This document shows positions 33,190 through 44,460 of a stretch of DNA of 64,000 nucleotides, piece after piece (position 1 is the first letter of the stretch; each line of letters opens with the position of its first letter). Source of the DNA: Selaginella moellendorffii (Eukaryota > Streptophyta > Lycopodiopsida > Selaginellales > Selaginellaceae); contig NW_003314275.1 of the NCBI RefSeq assembly GCF_000143415.4, forward strand, positions 813,980 through 877,979, given 5' to 3'. Both the position numbers and the translations under genes were made by a program. The notes beneath the pieces were generated by a model. The model was given only the letters and a program-made list of their open reading frames with translations, was not told the DNA's origin and made no database searches.

Positions 33190-35188
33190 CGTCTGCGGTT
33201 CCCGCGACACCTCTTACTGGGAGCCTGAGAGGTTTTGTTTTCGTCGCTCCAGCCATGCTTGTCGAGGCTCCTCCGAATCCGAGGACGAGTACGATGACTC
33301 GCTATCCTTCTCTTTCGATGTTGAGGACGGTTACAAGGTATTGGGTTCTCCCTTGTATTCTTGCCCTCTTTTCAATCTCTTTTTCACGATCAGGTGGCTG
33401 ACGACACCGCGAGCAGCGCGATCCCTCGATCCAGCATAAACGAGCTGGGGTTCTCATCATCGCTCATCGATCGCGCCATGGAGATTTCGGGTATTCGTGG
33501 AAATCCTCAGCTTTTTTCTTCTTGGAGCTTGACTCTTCTCTAGATTGCGGCAGTGTGGAGGATCTCGCGTCAAAGATCCTCGCAATGCAGGTAGGCTCCA
33601 GAGTGTTTTTTCCTTTCTTTTCGATGGACAAGGTGATCATCGCAGGAGTTCACCTCTCTCGAAGATATTTTCAGGGGCAAACTTTCGGAAGAGATGATCG
33701 CGAACGCTCGCAAGGAATGTGGTACTTTTCTCTTACGTTGTTCTTTCTTTTCTTGTGTTTTGCAAGCGAAGCTTATGACTTACATTCTCTTCCTCTATCT
33801 TTCTTTTTCATAGGTGCCAATGCTCAAGACTCAGCCATAGCTGATTACATTTTTTCGCAGCATCCAGATCTGCTTCGAGCAGAGGTAAGTTCGCGACAAC
33901 GTTTTAGTCGTTCTTCATTTTTGTTTTTTTGCGTAGGAGGCATCGGACAAACATCTACATGGTAGACTCAAATCCATGGGCTTTTCAGACGAGCAGATAG
34001 CTAATGCGCTCGGATTGTTCGGTAACCTGCTTGCTACTTTTGTATTCATTGATTTCTGTAGGAAACGATGCGAAGCTCGAGGACGTCGTCGAGCATATCT
34101 TCGCCAAGGAAGCCGCACCACGGCTTGAAGAAAAACCAGACCTTGCAAGGATCTACCGAGAGTGGACGAAGAATCAAGGCCAGGAAGCAGCAGCCGGAGA
34201 GTTGACACCACGGACGGGAAAAGGAAACGAGAAGACGATACCTTCTTCGCCAACTTCGACGACTTGGAGGACAACTTTGATGGCTTCCTGCCGGAGCAGC
34301 GAAACCAAGGCGATGGGATGGGCTTTGGCATACCGGGGCAGCCAACGAGATCAAGAACGCTGCCATCTTCCAGTCTCCCTCCACCGTTCTTCTACTTCGA
34401 GAACGTAGCGATCATGCCTCGCGGGAGCTGGGAGGACATCACCAGGTTTCTCGACGGCATCGAGCCAGAGCTCGTCAACTCCAAATGGTTTTGCGCTGCG
34501 TCCAGGCAGCGAGGCTACGTCCACAACCTCCCCGTCAAAGGAAGAAGAGCGCTGCCTCCGGGACCGATGACGATCCAGGAGCTCGTCCCAGGGATGGAGA
34601 ACGTCCGGACAAGCGCGTCAAGCTCAACTGCATCACCACCTCGAGCGACCGAGCTGCTCGCGTTCAGGCCAGCGCCGAGGCGTTCTACAACGACGACGAC
34701 GTCGATCCTCAAGTCTTCCTCGACATGAAGAGAGCCAACCTCGTCTGGCGCGGCCGGGGGATCCTGGCGCCGCTCGAAGTCCAGGAGCTGGAAGTAGTGC
34801 AAGGCTTCGACGTCGGGCACACGAGCTCCGGCCAGTCCCCGGCTGAGCGGATCAAAGCTCTCGGGAACGCCATGCAAGTCCACACGGTGGCATGGCATCT
34901 CTCTCTTCCCAACCGGTATCCGGGTCCTCTCGCTCTTCTCGGGGATCGGCGGCATCGAGGTGGCGTTGGAGAAGCTCGGTATTCCAATCAAGTTCCTCGA
35001 AACCAACGCGGACTGCCACAGGCAGCAACACATATCGTCTTGGGCGACGTGACGGAGCTGTCTCGAGAGAGGATCGAGGAGCTCGCTGCTCGAGCCGGGG
35101 GTGGCTTCGATCTAAGTCGCGGCTCTTCTTCGACTACGTAAGGATTCTCACAACGGTGAGAAGCATCATGGCCAAGTCGGCGTCGTGA
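33190..35188 (+). pseudogene. DRM-type de novo DNA methyltransferase pseudogene, catalytic loop lost
   Basis: At least two UBA-like segments (INELGFSSSLIDRAMEI and LKSMGFSDEQIANALGLFG) precede a domain with DRM's rearranged motif order. Seen in order are FYFENVA, RGYVHNLP, KLNCITT, WRGRGILAPLEVQELE, KALGNAMQVHTVAWHLS and then motif I, VLSLFSGIGGIEVALE. Plant DRM proteins add methyl groups to cytosine in RNA-directed DNA methylation. About six short introns remain in the N-terminal half. Frame changes occur near 34190, 34605, 34910 and 35035. After GGFDL the frame jumps to LFFDYVRIL, so the motif IV segment with the catalytic Pro-Cys is deleted. The start codon is unclear. Confidence 0.85.
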
Positions 35189-35239
35189 TCGAATCCACCA
35201 GGCAATTTCTTTTTCCCCGAGAACTCTTTCCAGATTTTG

Positions 35240-35660
35240 ATTGATGATCACAGAGATGGTCGTGGTTTTTGCTAGAAAAGTCGTGTTTTCGCTAAGAATC
35301 CAGGCCCACTCTTTGACAAAACTTTCTTTTTTCCATCATGTGCAAAATCGCTTTATGACCACACAAGAATTTCTCGAAGATCAAACGAAAGAAAAGATTC
35401 AGTGCGAAAATCGCCACAAAGTTGACTGATGTCATCACAGAGACGCATGGAAAAGTCGTGGTTTTCGTGGTCTCTTTGACAAAATCTTCCTTGTGATCAC
35501 AGCGTGTTTGACACGAAATTTTTGACGATTTTCGTTTTTTGACTACTGCTTTGGTTTGATCTGCGAGAATTTGATTGATGTGATCACAGAGACGCATGGA
35601 CAAGTCGTGGTGTTTTCGAATCCAAGCGGCTCTTGACAAGATTTTCCTTTTCTCATCTCG
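35240..35660. repeat. three degenerate tandem repeats after the DRM remnant
   Basis: Units begin near 35243, 35428 and 35578. Each has TGATCACAGAGA(C/T)G, then AGTCGTGGT and, about 60 bp on, a CTCTT(T)GACAA word. Spacing is about 150-185 bp. Confidence 0.65.
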
Positions 35661-35699
35661 TGAGCTAGTAACTGAACTTTAATTTGTGACACAGTTTAT

Positions 35700-37000
35700 A
35701 TATTATAGTACTATAGTTAGTATATTATCTAGACAACAGACCTTACAAATAAATATTTTTAAATTTATATTTAAATTTTGACATTTAACACGATCCAAGT
35801 GGTCACTCTCTTCACATGATCCAAGCAACTCATCCTGAAGAAAAAGCAAAAATTAAACAAAAGCTGATCAATAGAGAAAACATGCACTTGGCACTTTGTG
35901 GGCTTCAACGCAGGGAAGAGTCATGGCCATGGCAAGGCCCAGCCATAAAGCCATCACTCTGGGCTCCAAGAAAGACAACACCTCACTACAGCACTTGAGA
36001 AAGAAAGAGCTAAGCTCTGGAGAAAAGAAGACACCTTAAGAGGAAATTCTTATCTACCCTGGTTGTGTTCCTCACCTTGCCATAATGCTAGCTGTGAGGA
36101 GGCTATAGCACTCTCCCTGTGACTAACAGCTAACAACAAACAAAAAGAAAAGAGCAAGAAAGGAGAAAAAACGAAAACACTCACCTTATGCTGGCCATAG
36201 CCATGACCTGTGGCAGCTCTGGCACTGCGAGGCTTCTCTCGCAAAGGTTCATGGCTCTGCTGAGGAGGAGATATATCCAAGGGTTTGTGAACTATGAGAT
36301 GTGATTTCTTCAGCAAAATGTCCTCTTACTTGTCCACAGTAAACTTCTTCAAGTAGATCTTATGTTTTTTCTAGGTTTGCACATCTTTGTAAAATGTTGT
36401 CTCTTCTTTGTTTGTACAATTTTCTTCCCATGACTGAATATGGTCTTGTCCTCAAGACAAATTGTTTACACTTGTCGAAGGTTGAATATCAACTTGGTAT
36501 TGTTGCTGTTGTAAGGTAGTAGGCAATTGTTGGGAAAAGAACAAGAGGAGGGTGATGAAGAAAATCTTCCCAAGCTATATCATCCAATTTTCCAATCTAA
36601 CATTTGTGAGGATATATCAGTTCCATCCCACACTGTCCCAATTGCCTTGCTCGATAGAGCTTTGGGAAGTTCCTCCTGGATCTTGAAGATGATATGAAGA
36701 TATCACCTTTCGTGAATATATTTATAAAGGGATTTGTGGAGAAAAGATTTGCAGAGAAGGGATTTGCAAAGGAGAACCAAGGTGCCATGAGACAAGCTTT
36801 GGTCACAGGAGAGCGTTGGAATGTTCAAAACAGATGGACACAGAGACTTCATGGTGACGATAGCATATTATAAAACAAACAAAGAATTAAATTCTTTGAA
36901 ATACTTTTAGAATGTTTAACGCAAATCGTTGACTAAAGTTGAATTTTGTTTAAAATTGATTTTCAGACTACAGACTAACAAAGATTTTTGTTGAGAATTC
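35700..37000. other. no supported gene
   Basis: AT-rich with short ORFs (60-88 codons) that show no domain. 36690-36790 has GATTTGTGGAGAAAAGATTTG-like near-repeats. It could be decayed retroelement. Confidence 0.45.
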
Positions 37001-37042
37001 CAGACTATCCTGTAATCCCAAGTTATATATATACTCAGCACA

Positions 37043-39781
37043 TCAATGGAATGCTTCTAGCTGGACTTCCATCCCTCTCGATGCCGCTGGGAACTCGTGC
37101 CGCGAGTTTCCATTCACCAGCAAGCCCGCAGAGTCATCTTCGCGCTCCTCATCACTGTCGTCCAGGACGTGAACCGATCGCCCATCCGCGTCCCACGCCG
37201 GGGGAGCCTCTCGAGCTTTTCCCTTGTTCCAAAACTGTCTCAGCTCCAAGTAGCCAATGATCCCAGAGACCATGAACACCCAGCCGAGCAAGGCCCACTC
37301 AAAGCCCCGGACGTGCTCGCTCCCATAGATATCCGCCAGTAGAGACATCCCCGAGGCCAAAGTGACGAGCCCAAAAACCAGCACGCCCCTCCCCGAGTAG
37401 ACGTGCAAGTACTCCCAAATCATCCTCAGCTTGTGCTGCTGCTGGCCCGGCGGAGACTTTGCGGGGCGGAAGAACGCATTCACCGGCTGGAAGCAAGCCA
37501 GGAGAATGCTGAAAAGTCCCAGCTTTACGTGCACCGTCTCTGTGTGGAGGCCCCGGAGCTCGGCAGCCGCGAACAGGAAGGCTAGCAGCATCACGGTGAC
37601 GCCCGAGTACTGGAGATAAGTGTGTGCCTGGAACCAAACGTTGTTCTCCAAGTGTTTGAGATACCTTGCCGCTACCACGCCTCCCGGGAACAAGACCGCC
37701 CAGGCCAGGAACATCATAAACCCGTGGACGACGAGAACGGGCTTCACTTCTTCGTCCGCCTCGGCCGCGCCTTTCTCCAGGTAGATCACCGTTGCTTTCC
37801 TGCTCGTTCTGTCGTGCATGTTTCTGTCCGACGGGAAGTTTGCGTCCCACTTTGATCCCATCGCCCAGACGATCCTCAGCGGCACCGATGGATCCACGAC
37901 GTTCTTCTTGCAGGCCCTGTCGTTGTCCGACGAGCACCGCGGTTGCAAGCTCCGGGTGAACTCGAAAGTCACTGCACCCTTCTCGGACGAGCACCTCCTG
38001 TCCCACAGCTCCTCGCTTGTTTGATGAATGTTTGACGCGTCCCTGCCGTCGATCCAGTAGCTTTTCACGTATCCAGTCCCGTCCGCCCCTACCCAACCTA
38101 CGTAGGCGAACGAGTTCACCATCCCTCTGCCAAAGGATATCGCGAGATAGCCGCTCTTTCGCTCGCCTCTCACCGCGAACGATATGTTCGTGCCACTCGT
38201 CGTCCAAAAAACCGTCACCTGTTGCTCGGCCAAAACGACGCTGCTATTGTACATGTCCGAGAGTCCGCCATCCACCACCTGGATTTTCCATCCCATCTTC
38301 TTCTCGAAGAAAGCCTGGTAGTATACTTCGTCCGGCGTCGTCCTGTTTGGAAGCCAGCTCAAAGCCAACGGATGGGACAACACTCCGTGAGCATCCGGGC
38401 CACCCGCAAAAATGGTCTCGTTTGGATTTGTCGCCCCTCCAACGGGGTCCGAGGTGATGTAGAACGCGACGTCGTGACCCGCTTGTATGGAAAAAATCAC
38501 TGGAACGCCCCTCTCAACTTGGACAATGGGAGCCTCCTTCTTGTTGATGTGAAGAACTTTGGTCGGGCTGGGCGGATTCGGATAGTGTGCCGCTTCCTCC
38601 GACGTAACCACGAGCGGAGAGCCTCTGTCCGCTACAATCACGTCGATCGTCGGCTCGGCTTCCGTCGCCACCAGGGGGCCCGAGCACTGATTCACAGCCT
38701 CGGAGAGAACCAAGTTTACGTGTCCAAACGAGACTCTCCCCGGACCACCGTGGTTCTGCGGCCAGTAAAACGGCTGCAAGCTGTCCGGCGGCTTGAGCGG
38801 ACCGAGCGCCCATATCACAGTCATGTTGGCGCTGGGAGCGATCGAGACGTCGAGCTTGGTGTCGGAGCTATACAGCGGCCTGTTGTAGCGGACGAACGCT
38901 ACCCCATCTACGTGCTGGCCGTGGACAAGCACAGTGGTGCTGTTGTCGCTGCTACTGTCGTAAACAACGTCGGGACACACACCGGATGGATTCTGAAAGT
39001 CCCAGTTGCATTCGCTATACTTGCTGATGTAGTAGTCCTCCGCGAAGGGTGTGTCCCTGTTCTTAAACCCCGCCACCACCACGTCCGCGTTCATCATCAA
39101 GTAGTTCTCTTTCCCTGGCATCGCCCATCCAAACGCCATATACTTCGTCTCCGGCACCACTGCCTCGAGCGCTATATCCACCGAAGAACCATTCCCTGGA
39201 AGCGAGCTAGAATTCCCTGGAAGCAAGCTCCACCTTAGCCTGTATAGCGGGCTAAGCTCCACGCAATTCTCCAAGACTGTGGCTGGAACCTTTCTTTGCG
39301 AGGAAGAAGAAGAGCTCGAATTCTTCCAGCTCGAGTCGAGAACTACGTGACCAAAGTCCGAGGCTGTGATCTCGTCCCAGACAGCGAGGACTTGGATTTT
39401 TTCCCAAGTCACATTCTCCAGGAGCTGGAATTCCATGTCGTCGCTGAGGAGAGTGTGGTTGAGCGACGCGGCCGAGACTGGGAATCCCTGCGTGAGGTTG
39501 CGAAAATCCTCGCCCAGAGATCCCCACCAGCAGACGTGGGGCGAGCCCTGGATCATGTCGAATCCCGTGACGCGGAAGCTACAGTCGTCGAGGATGGTCA
39601 CGCGGCCGCGCAGCTGGTGCTGGATCATGCCGAGATCGGCCGAGAATCCGACGAGAGGGCTGTCCTTGGAGCAGCCCTGGCTGCTGCCGCTCCCGATCGA
39701 AGAGCACAGGAGGAGGAGGAGGAGGGGAATCGGAGCAAGGGAAATGGCAGTACCTGTCGGCCGATCCGACGAGCTCTTCAT
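37043..39781 (-). CDS. DM13-DOMON-cytochrome b561 membrane protein
   Basis: Intronless. I prefer the Met at 39781 because a signal peptide follows (SLAPIPLLLLLLCSSIG); a Met 26 codons further upstream is in frame. Using residue numbers of that longer 938-residue reading, DM13 spans about 63-178. DOMON 1 spans about 195-400 and a second DOMON-like region about 545-700. A b561 core of about 715-860 carries paired-heme histidines in VVHGFMM, FQAHTYLQ, HVKLGLF and EYLHVYSG. The tail is acidic and cytosolic. The layout matches the plant type represented by Arabidopsis AT5G54830. Such proteins are thought to pass electrons across a membrane, with an ascorbate or b-heme link. Many N-x-S/T sites fit a secreted domain. 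Confidence 0.88.
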   Translation of the reverse strand: MKSSSDRPTGTAISLAPIPLLLLLLCSSIGSGSSQGCSKDSPLVGFSADLGMIQHQLRGRVTILDDCSFRVTGFDMIQGSPHVCWWGSLGEDFRNLTQGFPVSAASLNHTLLSDDMEFQLLENVTWEKIQVLAVWDEITASDFGHVVLDSSWKNSSSSSSSQRKVPATVLENCVELSPLYRLRWSLLPGNSSSLPGNGSSVDIALEAVVPETKYMAFGWAMPGKENYLMMNADVVVAGFKNRDTPFAEDYYISKYSECNWDFQNPSGVCPDVVYDSSSDNSTTVLVHGQHVDGVAFVRYNRPLYSSDTKLDVSIAPSANMTVIWALGPLKPPDSLQPFYWPQNHGGPGRVSFGHVNLVLSEAVNQCSGPLVATEAEPTIDVIVADRGSPLVVTSEEAAHYPNPPSPTKVLHINKKEAPIVQVERGVPVIFSIQAGHDVAFYITSDPVGGATNPNETIFAGGPDAHGVLSHPLALSWLPNRTTPDEVYYQAFFEKKMGWKIQVVDGGLSDMYNSSVVLAEQQVTVFWTTSGTNISFAVRGERKSGYLAISFGRGMVNSFAYVGWVGADGTGYVKSYWIDGRDASNIHQTSEELWDRRCSSEKGAVTFEFTRSLQPRCSSDNDRACKKNVVDPSVPLRIVWAMGSKWDANFPSDRNMHDRTSRKATVIYLEKGAAEADEEVKPVLVVHGFMMFLAWAVLFPGGVVAARYLKHLENNVWFQAHTYLQYSGVTVMLLAFLFAAAELRGLHTETVHVKLGLFSILLACFQPVNAFFRPAKSPPGQQQHKLRMIWEYLHVYSGRGVLVFGLVTLASGMSLLADIYGSEHVRGFEWALLGWVFMVSGIIGYLELRQFWNKGKAREAPPAWDADGRSVHVLDDSDEEREDDSAGLLVNGNSRHEFPAASRGMEVQLEAFH

Positions 39782-39869
39782 CCTTGGCGTGGAGCAGCGA
39801 TCGCATTTGGATTCCTGTGAGCGCCTATAGATCTGGATCCCCAAGAGCCCTAAAAACACCAGGGTTTAA

Positions 39870-40080
39870 ATTTTTTAATCATGCTAAAAAGAAAAAGGTT
39901 TAAACATTTAAACATGATGAAAATATTTTAAATGTGATTGGAAGCTTTTAAAAATGAAACGTGCCTTTAAACATTATCAAGTCAATGGATATCCTCATGT
40001 TTAAAAGCATTTATTTTAAATTGTGTTTAAATGATTTTAAATATGTTTAAAACTTTAAAAAATGTTTAGCATTTAGGGTT
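39870..40080. repeat. cluster of TTTAAA palindromes upstream of the DOMON gene
   Basis: More than ten (G)TTTAAA words occur within about 210 bp, many as GTTTAAAC-like or TTTTAAA sites, ending in a telo-box-like TTTAGGGTTT. This is the promoter side of the DOMON gene. Confidence 0.55.
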
Positions 40081-40169
40081 TGATTTTTACCACGTCCAAC
40101 GTAGCGGATGGTTCCTCGATGGAGATGGATACAAGGACTATGTCAGGCTCCAGGGGCGTTGACTATGTC

Positions 40170-40990
40170 TCAGGGCTGCTCATGTCTACACGGTAAGGCA
40201 GATCCTAAATAGACACTCAATCTCTTTGCGCAGGAACAGGATGACCCCTGGTACATGGTGGGTCGCATATCCGCTAGCGCAGTGCCCCTGCCTATGGCAA
40301 CGAGCCGTTCCGGGGCTACCTCAAGCACTGTGTGCCAGACGCGGTCGACTGGAGTTTCGTCCACAGTGCCATGGAGATGAGCAAGTTCTTCGATGACAAG
40401 TGGCAACGCCAAGCTGCTTTCGCAGAGATGCTGCTTAAGTATTTGAGGAGCACGATTCCTAACGTTACTTTGAGGGTCACGGAGTCTCCAGTCGTGGGTT
40501 TGATGCGGAACCTGATATCAAGGTCGAAGCTCTGATCATGAGCGAATGGATTCTCGTCATGCTTGCTGAGATCAAGCCGGAGCTTGGCCTTGGAGAAAGA
40601 CCGCCAACACTTGGAGCGGCTCTCCAAGGCTCTTGCGTCTATCGGGCTGGCTGTTTCTTCTCTGGTGGCCTTCTACGGCAGGCAAACGCTCGTCGAGTGA
40701 TCCGAGCATCAGCTGGCCGGAGTTGATCAGAGACGAGCATGCCCAGGGTGCATCGGTTACTCAGTACTGACACCCTGGGTTTCAGGCTAGCCAGCGAAGG
40801 GAGAAGATGCTGCTCTTCTCGTTGCTACGTCCTGCTTCCAAGTGCATCGTCAAGTTTGTCCAGAGATATGGTGTCGAGGTGCACACGCAGTGGGCGGCGC
40901 ATGGCTACGCACCTCCATTCAGCTGCAAGCCACTGGAGATGGTAGCGACTGGCTGGTGGTGGACATGGAGTACTGTACCGAAGCGGCTAA
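40170..40990 (+). pseudogene. CRN-like (REase plus kinase-like) effector-family remnant
   Basis: Frames 1-3 alternate. One part reads VDWSFVHSAMEMSKFFDDKW and, after a shift, EIKPELGLG, which resembles the E-x-K core of the REase-like part. A later part reads VKFVQRYGVEVHTQWAAHGYAPP and DWLVVDMEY, typical of the kinase-like part of widespread eukaryotic CRN-type proteins. At least three shifts and stops make it non-functional. The family call rests on remembered motifs and should be searched. Confidence 0.4.
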
Positions 40991-41009
40991 AATTTTATAG
41001 AATATTCTC

Positions 41010-42731
41010 CTAATGAGCAAACATGTTGGCAAGGAGAATATACCCCTGCGCGTCCCTTGGCACGAGGACTCCTCTCACAGCGCTGCTGGATTCATCCACA
41101 TCTTCGCGTGAATCACTACTGCTGCTACATCGTCCTCTTCTCTTGTGGTTCTTGAGCAGAGATCTCCAATCGGCGGCATCGGGCTCGTAAGGCATAGTCT
41201 CCAGGAGCTCTTGCGCGTCACACAGGTGCCCGGCACGGCTCAGCACATCGATCATCCCGCAGTAGTGCTGCTTCCGCGCGATCTTGGCGAAATCCAGGGC
41301 CAGGGACTGGAAGATCGATCGCGCCCTCGAAATGTCGCCGCTGTGGCTACATCCCAGGAGAAGGCATGTGAAGCTCGTCTCATCAGCGCCGCAATCTTCC
41401 AGATGCATCAACACGAAGATCTCCGCGGCGCGATCGAAGCGGGCGATCTGGGAGTAGGCCACCAGCACGGCATTGCAAGCCACGGCGCTGGGATCCGGCA
41501 TTGTCGCCAGGATCTTGTCCGCGCGATCGATCTGGCCAGTGTAGGTGTGGACGAGGATCAGGCACATCCATGCCGCGGGGCCGCGGTCGGGGATCTCTGC
41601 GAAGAACAGGTGCTTGGCGTGGATCACGTCCCTGTGCTGGGCGTATGCCGCTAGCATCGCGTTCCACGACGAGATATTTCTGCCCGGCATTCGATCGAAG
41701 AGCTCCCGGGCTTCTTCCAGGCGATCGTTCTGCGCGTAGCCTGAGACCATCGCGTTCCAGGACACCACGCATCGCTCAGGGACCGTGTCAAAGATGATCT
41801 TGGCCTCCTCGAGATGACCGTTTTGAGCATAGGCCGCGAGCATCGCATTCCATGACGCTGTGCTTCGCTCCTCCATCGAATCAAACAGGCTCTTGGCGAG
41901 GTTGAGCTTGCGATCCTGCGCGTATGTCGACAGCATCGTGGTCACGGAGATGGCATTGCGCTCGGGCATGGAATCAAACAGCGCCTTGGCCTCGATCATA
42001 TACCCGTTTTGGGCATACGCAGCGATCGTGGCGTTCCACGACACAAGATCCTTCGCTGGTAAGATCTCAAAGATCTTCCTCGCCTCGCTAACGTTTTGGA
42101 TCGATGCATACGCAGTGATCATCGCATTCGCGGATACAGTGTCCCACTCGGGCATGGATTCAAACACTCTCCTCGCTTCTATCACATAGCCGGTTTGGGC
42201 ATACGCGACGAGCAATCCAGTCCACGACACGACGTCTCTCACAGGCATCTCATCGAAGATCTTCTTCGCTTCCTCGACTAACGAGTTCTCCGTGTAGGCA
42301 TTGAGCATCGCAGTCCAGGAGATCACGTCCCTCTCGGGCATTCGATCGAAGAGTGTTTTCGCCTCGTCCATATGCCCCGATCGGGCATACGCCGACATGA
42401 GCGCGCTCCAGGCGCTTAGCTCCTTCTCGGGCATCTCGTCAAAGAGCTCCTTGGCCTCCCGGAGGTGTCCATTGCGAGCAAACGCTACCAGCATGGAGAA
42501 GAGCGTGAAGGGAGATCTGGAGCTCTCGGGCATCGATGCAAAAACTTTGCGGGCATCGTCGGCGCTGCCACACTTCCCATACATCTCGATCAGCGTGTTG
42601 GAAATGCGGCTGTAGAGATTGCGATCGTTCTCGAGGTCAAGCTTGGATTTTACTTGCTTGTGCTGCTCTCTCACGCTTGAGAGTGTTCGACACGACTTGA
42701 GGCTCGCAAGACACTCCTGTAAGCTCAACAT
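41010..42731 (-). CDS. pentatricopeptide repeat protein, S-type array with E-like end
   Basis: 573 residues, no intron. From about residue 45, about eleven near-31-residue S-type PPR motifs run back to back (for example ARSGHMDEAKTLFDRMPERDVISW and AQNGHLEEAKIIFDTVPERCVVSW), followed by L-like units and an E-domain-like end (EPDAADWRSLL). No DYW domain follows; the protein ends soon after GYILLANMFAH. Land-plant PPR proteins of this kind bind organelle RNA and serve in editing or processing. An organelle target peptide is not obvious at the N-terminus, so the true start could be elsewhere. The array is well kept, so I call it a gene, though the end looks short. Confidence 0.85.
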   Translation of the reverse strand: MLSLQECLASLKSCRTLSSVREQHKQVKSKLDLENDRNLYSRISNTLIEMYGKCGSADDARKVFASMPESSRSPFTLFSMLVAFARNGHLREAKELFDEMPEKELSAWSALMSAYARSGHMDEAKTLFDRMPERDVISWTAMLNAYTENSLVEEAKKIFDEMPVRDVVSWTGLLVAYAQTGYVIEARRVFESMPEWDTVSANAMITAYASIQNVSEARKIFEILPAKDLVSWNATIAAYAQNGYMIEAKALFDSMPERNAISVTTMLSTYAQDRKLNLAKSLFDSMEERSTASWNAMLAAYAQNGHLEEAKIIFDTVPERCVVSWNAMVSGYAQNDRLEEARELFDRMPGRNISSWNAMLAAYAQHRDVIHAKHLFFAEIPDRGPAAWMCLILVHTYTGQIDRADKILATMPDPSAVACNAVLVAYSQIARFDRAAEIFVLMHLEDCGADETSFTCLLLGCSHSGDISRARSIFQSLALDFAKIARKQHYCGMIDVLSRAGHLCDAQELLETMPYEPDAADWRSLLKNHKRRGRCSSSSDSREDVDESSSAVRGVLVPRDAQGYILLANMFAH

Positions 42732-42829
42732 TCACATCTTTCAAGTAATCTCACATCTTTTCTGGAAGAAAAAACTTCTCACCTTGGGAATTTTCTCATC
42801 CAAAACAAATAAAAACTCTGCGATTTTTC

Positions 42830-43808
42830 ACCCACCATGTCTTTGCTTGAACCTAGACATTGGCATGGAGGTGCTTTCGGGTACCTGGATTGGTCGCAGC
42901 TCAAGAACAGCGTCCCCTGGTGCTCGATCGACGACAGAGACAAAAACCTGGAAACAAAAAACATGTTTCTGAGATATTTTCTTGAGCTCTACGAATTTAC
43001 CTTTGATAGTTCCTGCTGCGAGCTTCGTCGGCTCTTTGGATCCATAGCCTCTTTCCCCTTGTTTTGTATAGATAATATCGGTCTCCGGAAGATCAAGTGA
43101 CTCGCTTTTCGGCTTTCTGGTCGTGATTTCGCTTCTCGGGACGATCTGGAGCAGTCGAGACGTCGTGTTCCAAGTCTTTCGCTTCCACATCTCAAACTGG
43201 AAAAAGAAAAGAGAAGTTTTATCAGAGACTTTTTGAACAAAACAATCGAAGCTCAAAAACTTACATGGAGGTCCTTTCAGCTCGGAAGAAACCATCTTGA
43301 TCATGCTCGGAAAAAACCATCTTGATCATACTCGTCCTCCAACTCTTTAGCAGCTGCTGCCGCTTCTTCGACTTCTAATTCCGAAAATCTTGCCATCAAG
43401 CGCTCATGCTCGAGATCTTCACCATATCCCAGAATCAGCACAAGACATTCATGTAAACTTACGTCACCTTGGGCTTCTAGACTTCGGTCAGCAGCGGGAG
43501 ATGGACCTCGAATTCTTCATCGTGTTCTTCTCTGATGTCAGTTTTGGATTTGTAGAACGCGTGAGAGATAGAAGTGGAGGGACCACGGCTTGCGAAATTG
43601 GCCTCCGCTCGAAACTCTGGATATTTTGATAAGACGAGCAAAGTTTCTCGACTCCAACATTGAGAGCATCAACTCGCAGATTGCTGATCTTCGCGTCGGA
43701 TGAAAGGAAGGAAAAGCAAGAGATATTCATTTTGTGGGATCTCCTGGACGAGCTTGTGAATGGCACGATTTTCTGAGCTAAAGATTGGAGCTGCTGGTGT
43801 CGCCATCT
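42830..43808 (-). CDS. multi-exon hypothetical gene, possibly URI-prefoldin-like
   Basis: A start MATPAAPIFSSENRAIHKLV at 43808 is followed by pieces that look like exons. These are ISNLRVDALNVGVEKL, then GDVSLHECLVLILGYG with ARFSELEVEEAAAAAKELEDEY, then FEMWKRKTWNTTSRLLQIVP to AAGTIKG. An intron with good borders (about 42952-43001) comes next, and the end is VFVSVVDRAPGDAV to MSRFKQRHGG. The order of an LxLLGxGY-like word, an acidic coiled segment and a final SRFK recalls plant URI/RMP prefoldins. The likeness is weak. A CATCTTGATCAT-containing segment is duplicated at 43291 and 43318. Exon borders are not fully resolved and it may be a pseudogene. Confidence 0.35.
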
Positions 43809-43929
43809 TTAGGATTCAAAGTAATATTCCAATTAAACTTAACCTGGTTTATAAATTGGAGTTTACTTGATGATTAAATAAATAAGTCAATTCCGTTTGG
43901 GACTTTTTTACAATCGACTGCTAATTTTT

Positions 43930-44460
43930 TAGCCAAAAATTCAATAAGAATTATAACCAGATGAATAGTTTCTTGAGCATAACCTTTATGATCAAATAAC
44001 ATTGTAACAGAAAAAGATTCAACAAGGAGATCCATACAATTATACCATCAGCCATATGATGACGACCATCATCATACAGATTAAATAAGTTACCTATATA
44101 AATTGTTATCCTTGATAGTTCTATCGAGCAAACTTTCGCAGGTAAGATCAGGCACCTGAATTGTATATGTAAATTTAGGTTGTCTTGACTACACAGACCC
44201 AATAGCACTTTCCAGACAAGTCTACTCCCATTGTAGTGTTCTAAGAATGTAGTCGAAGACCCATGGTGGGAGAATCTTGGACACTCCAGTGAGAGGATTC
44301 CAGATCATAAAATCTTCTCTTCTCATCCCAGGTAACAAACCACCACTAGAGTTTAGAACACGATCCAAGTCAGAGTCACGCTTCTGCCACGTGGCACAGG
44401 GGTGGTTCAGATGTTGGTGGCCAACGACCATGACCATGTACCCTGTTTTCTCTCTCATTA
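43930..44460 (-). pseudogene. truncated F-box gene copy (relative of the gene at 60832-61815)
   Basis: Minus frames match the intact gene piece by piece: DRVLNSSGGLLPGMRREDFMIW against DRVLNSSGGLILGMRGKDFMVW, then FGQCYW and IYIYNSG. The F-box itself and the first 80 or so residues are missing, and stops and shifts break the rest. The missing 5' end coincides with the start of the inverted repeat at about 44405. Confidence 0.8.
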
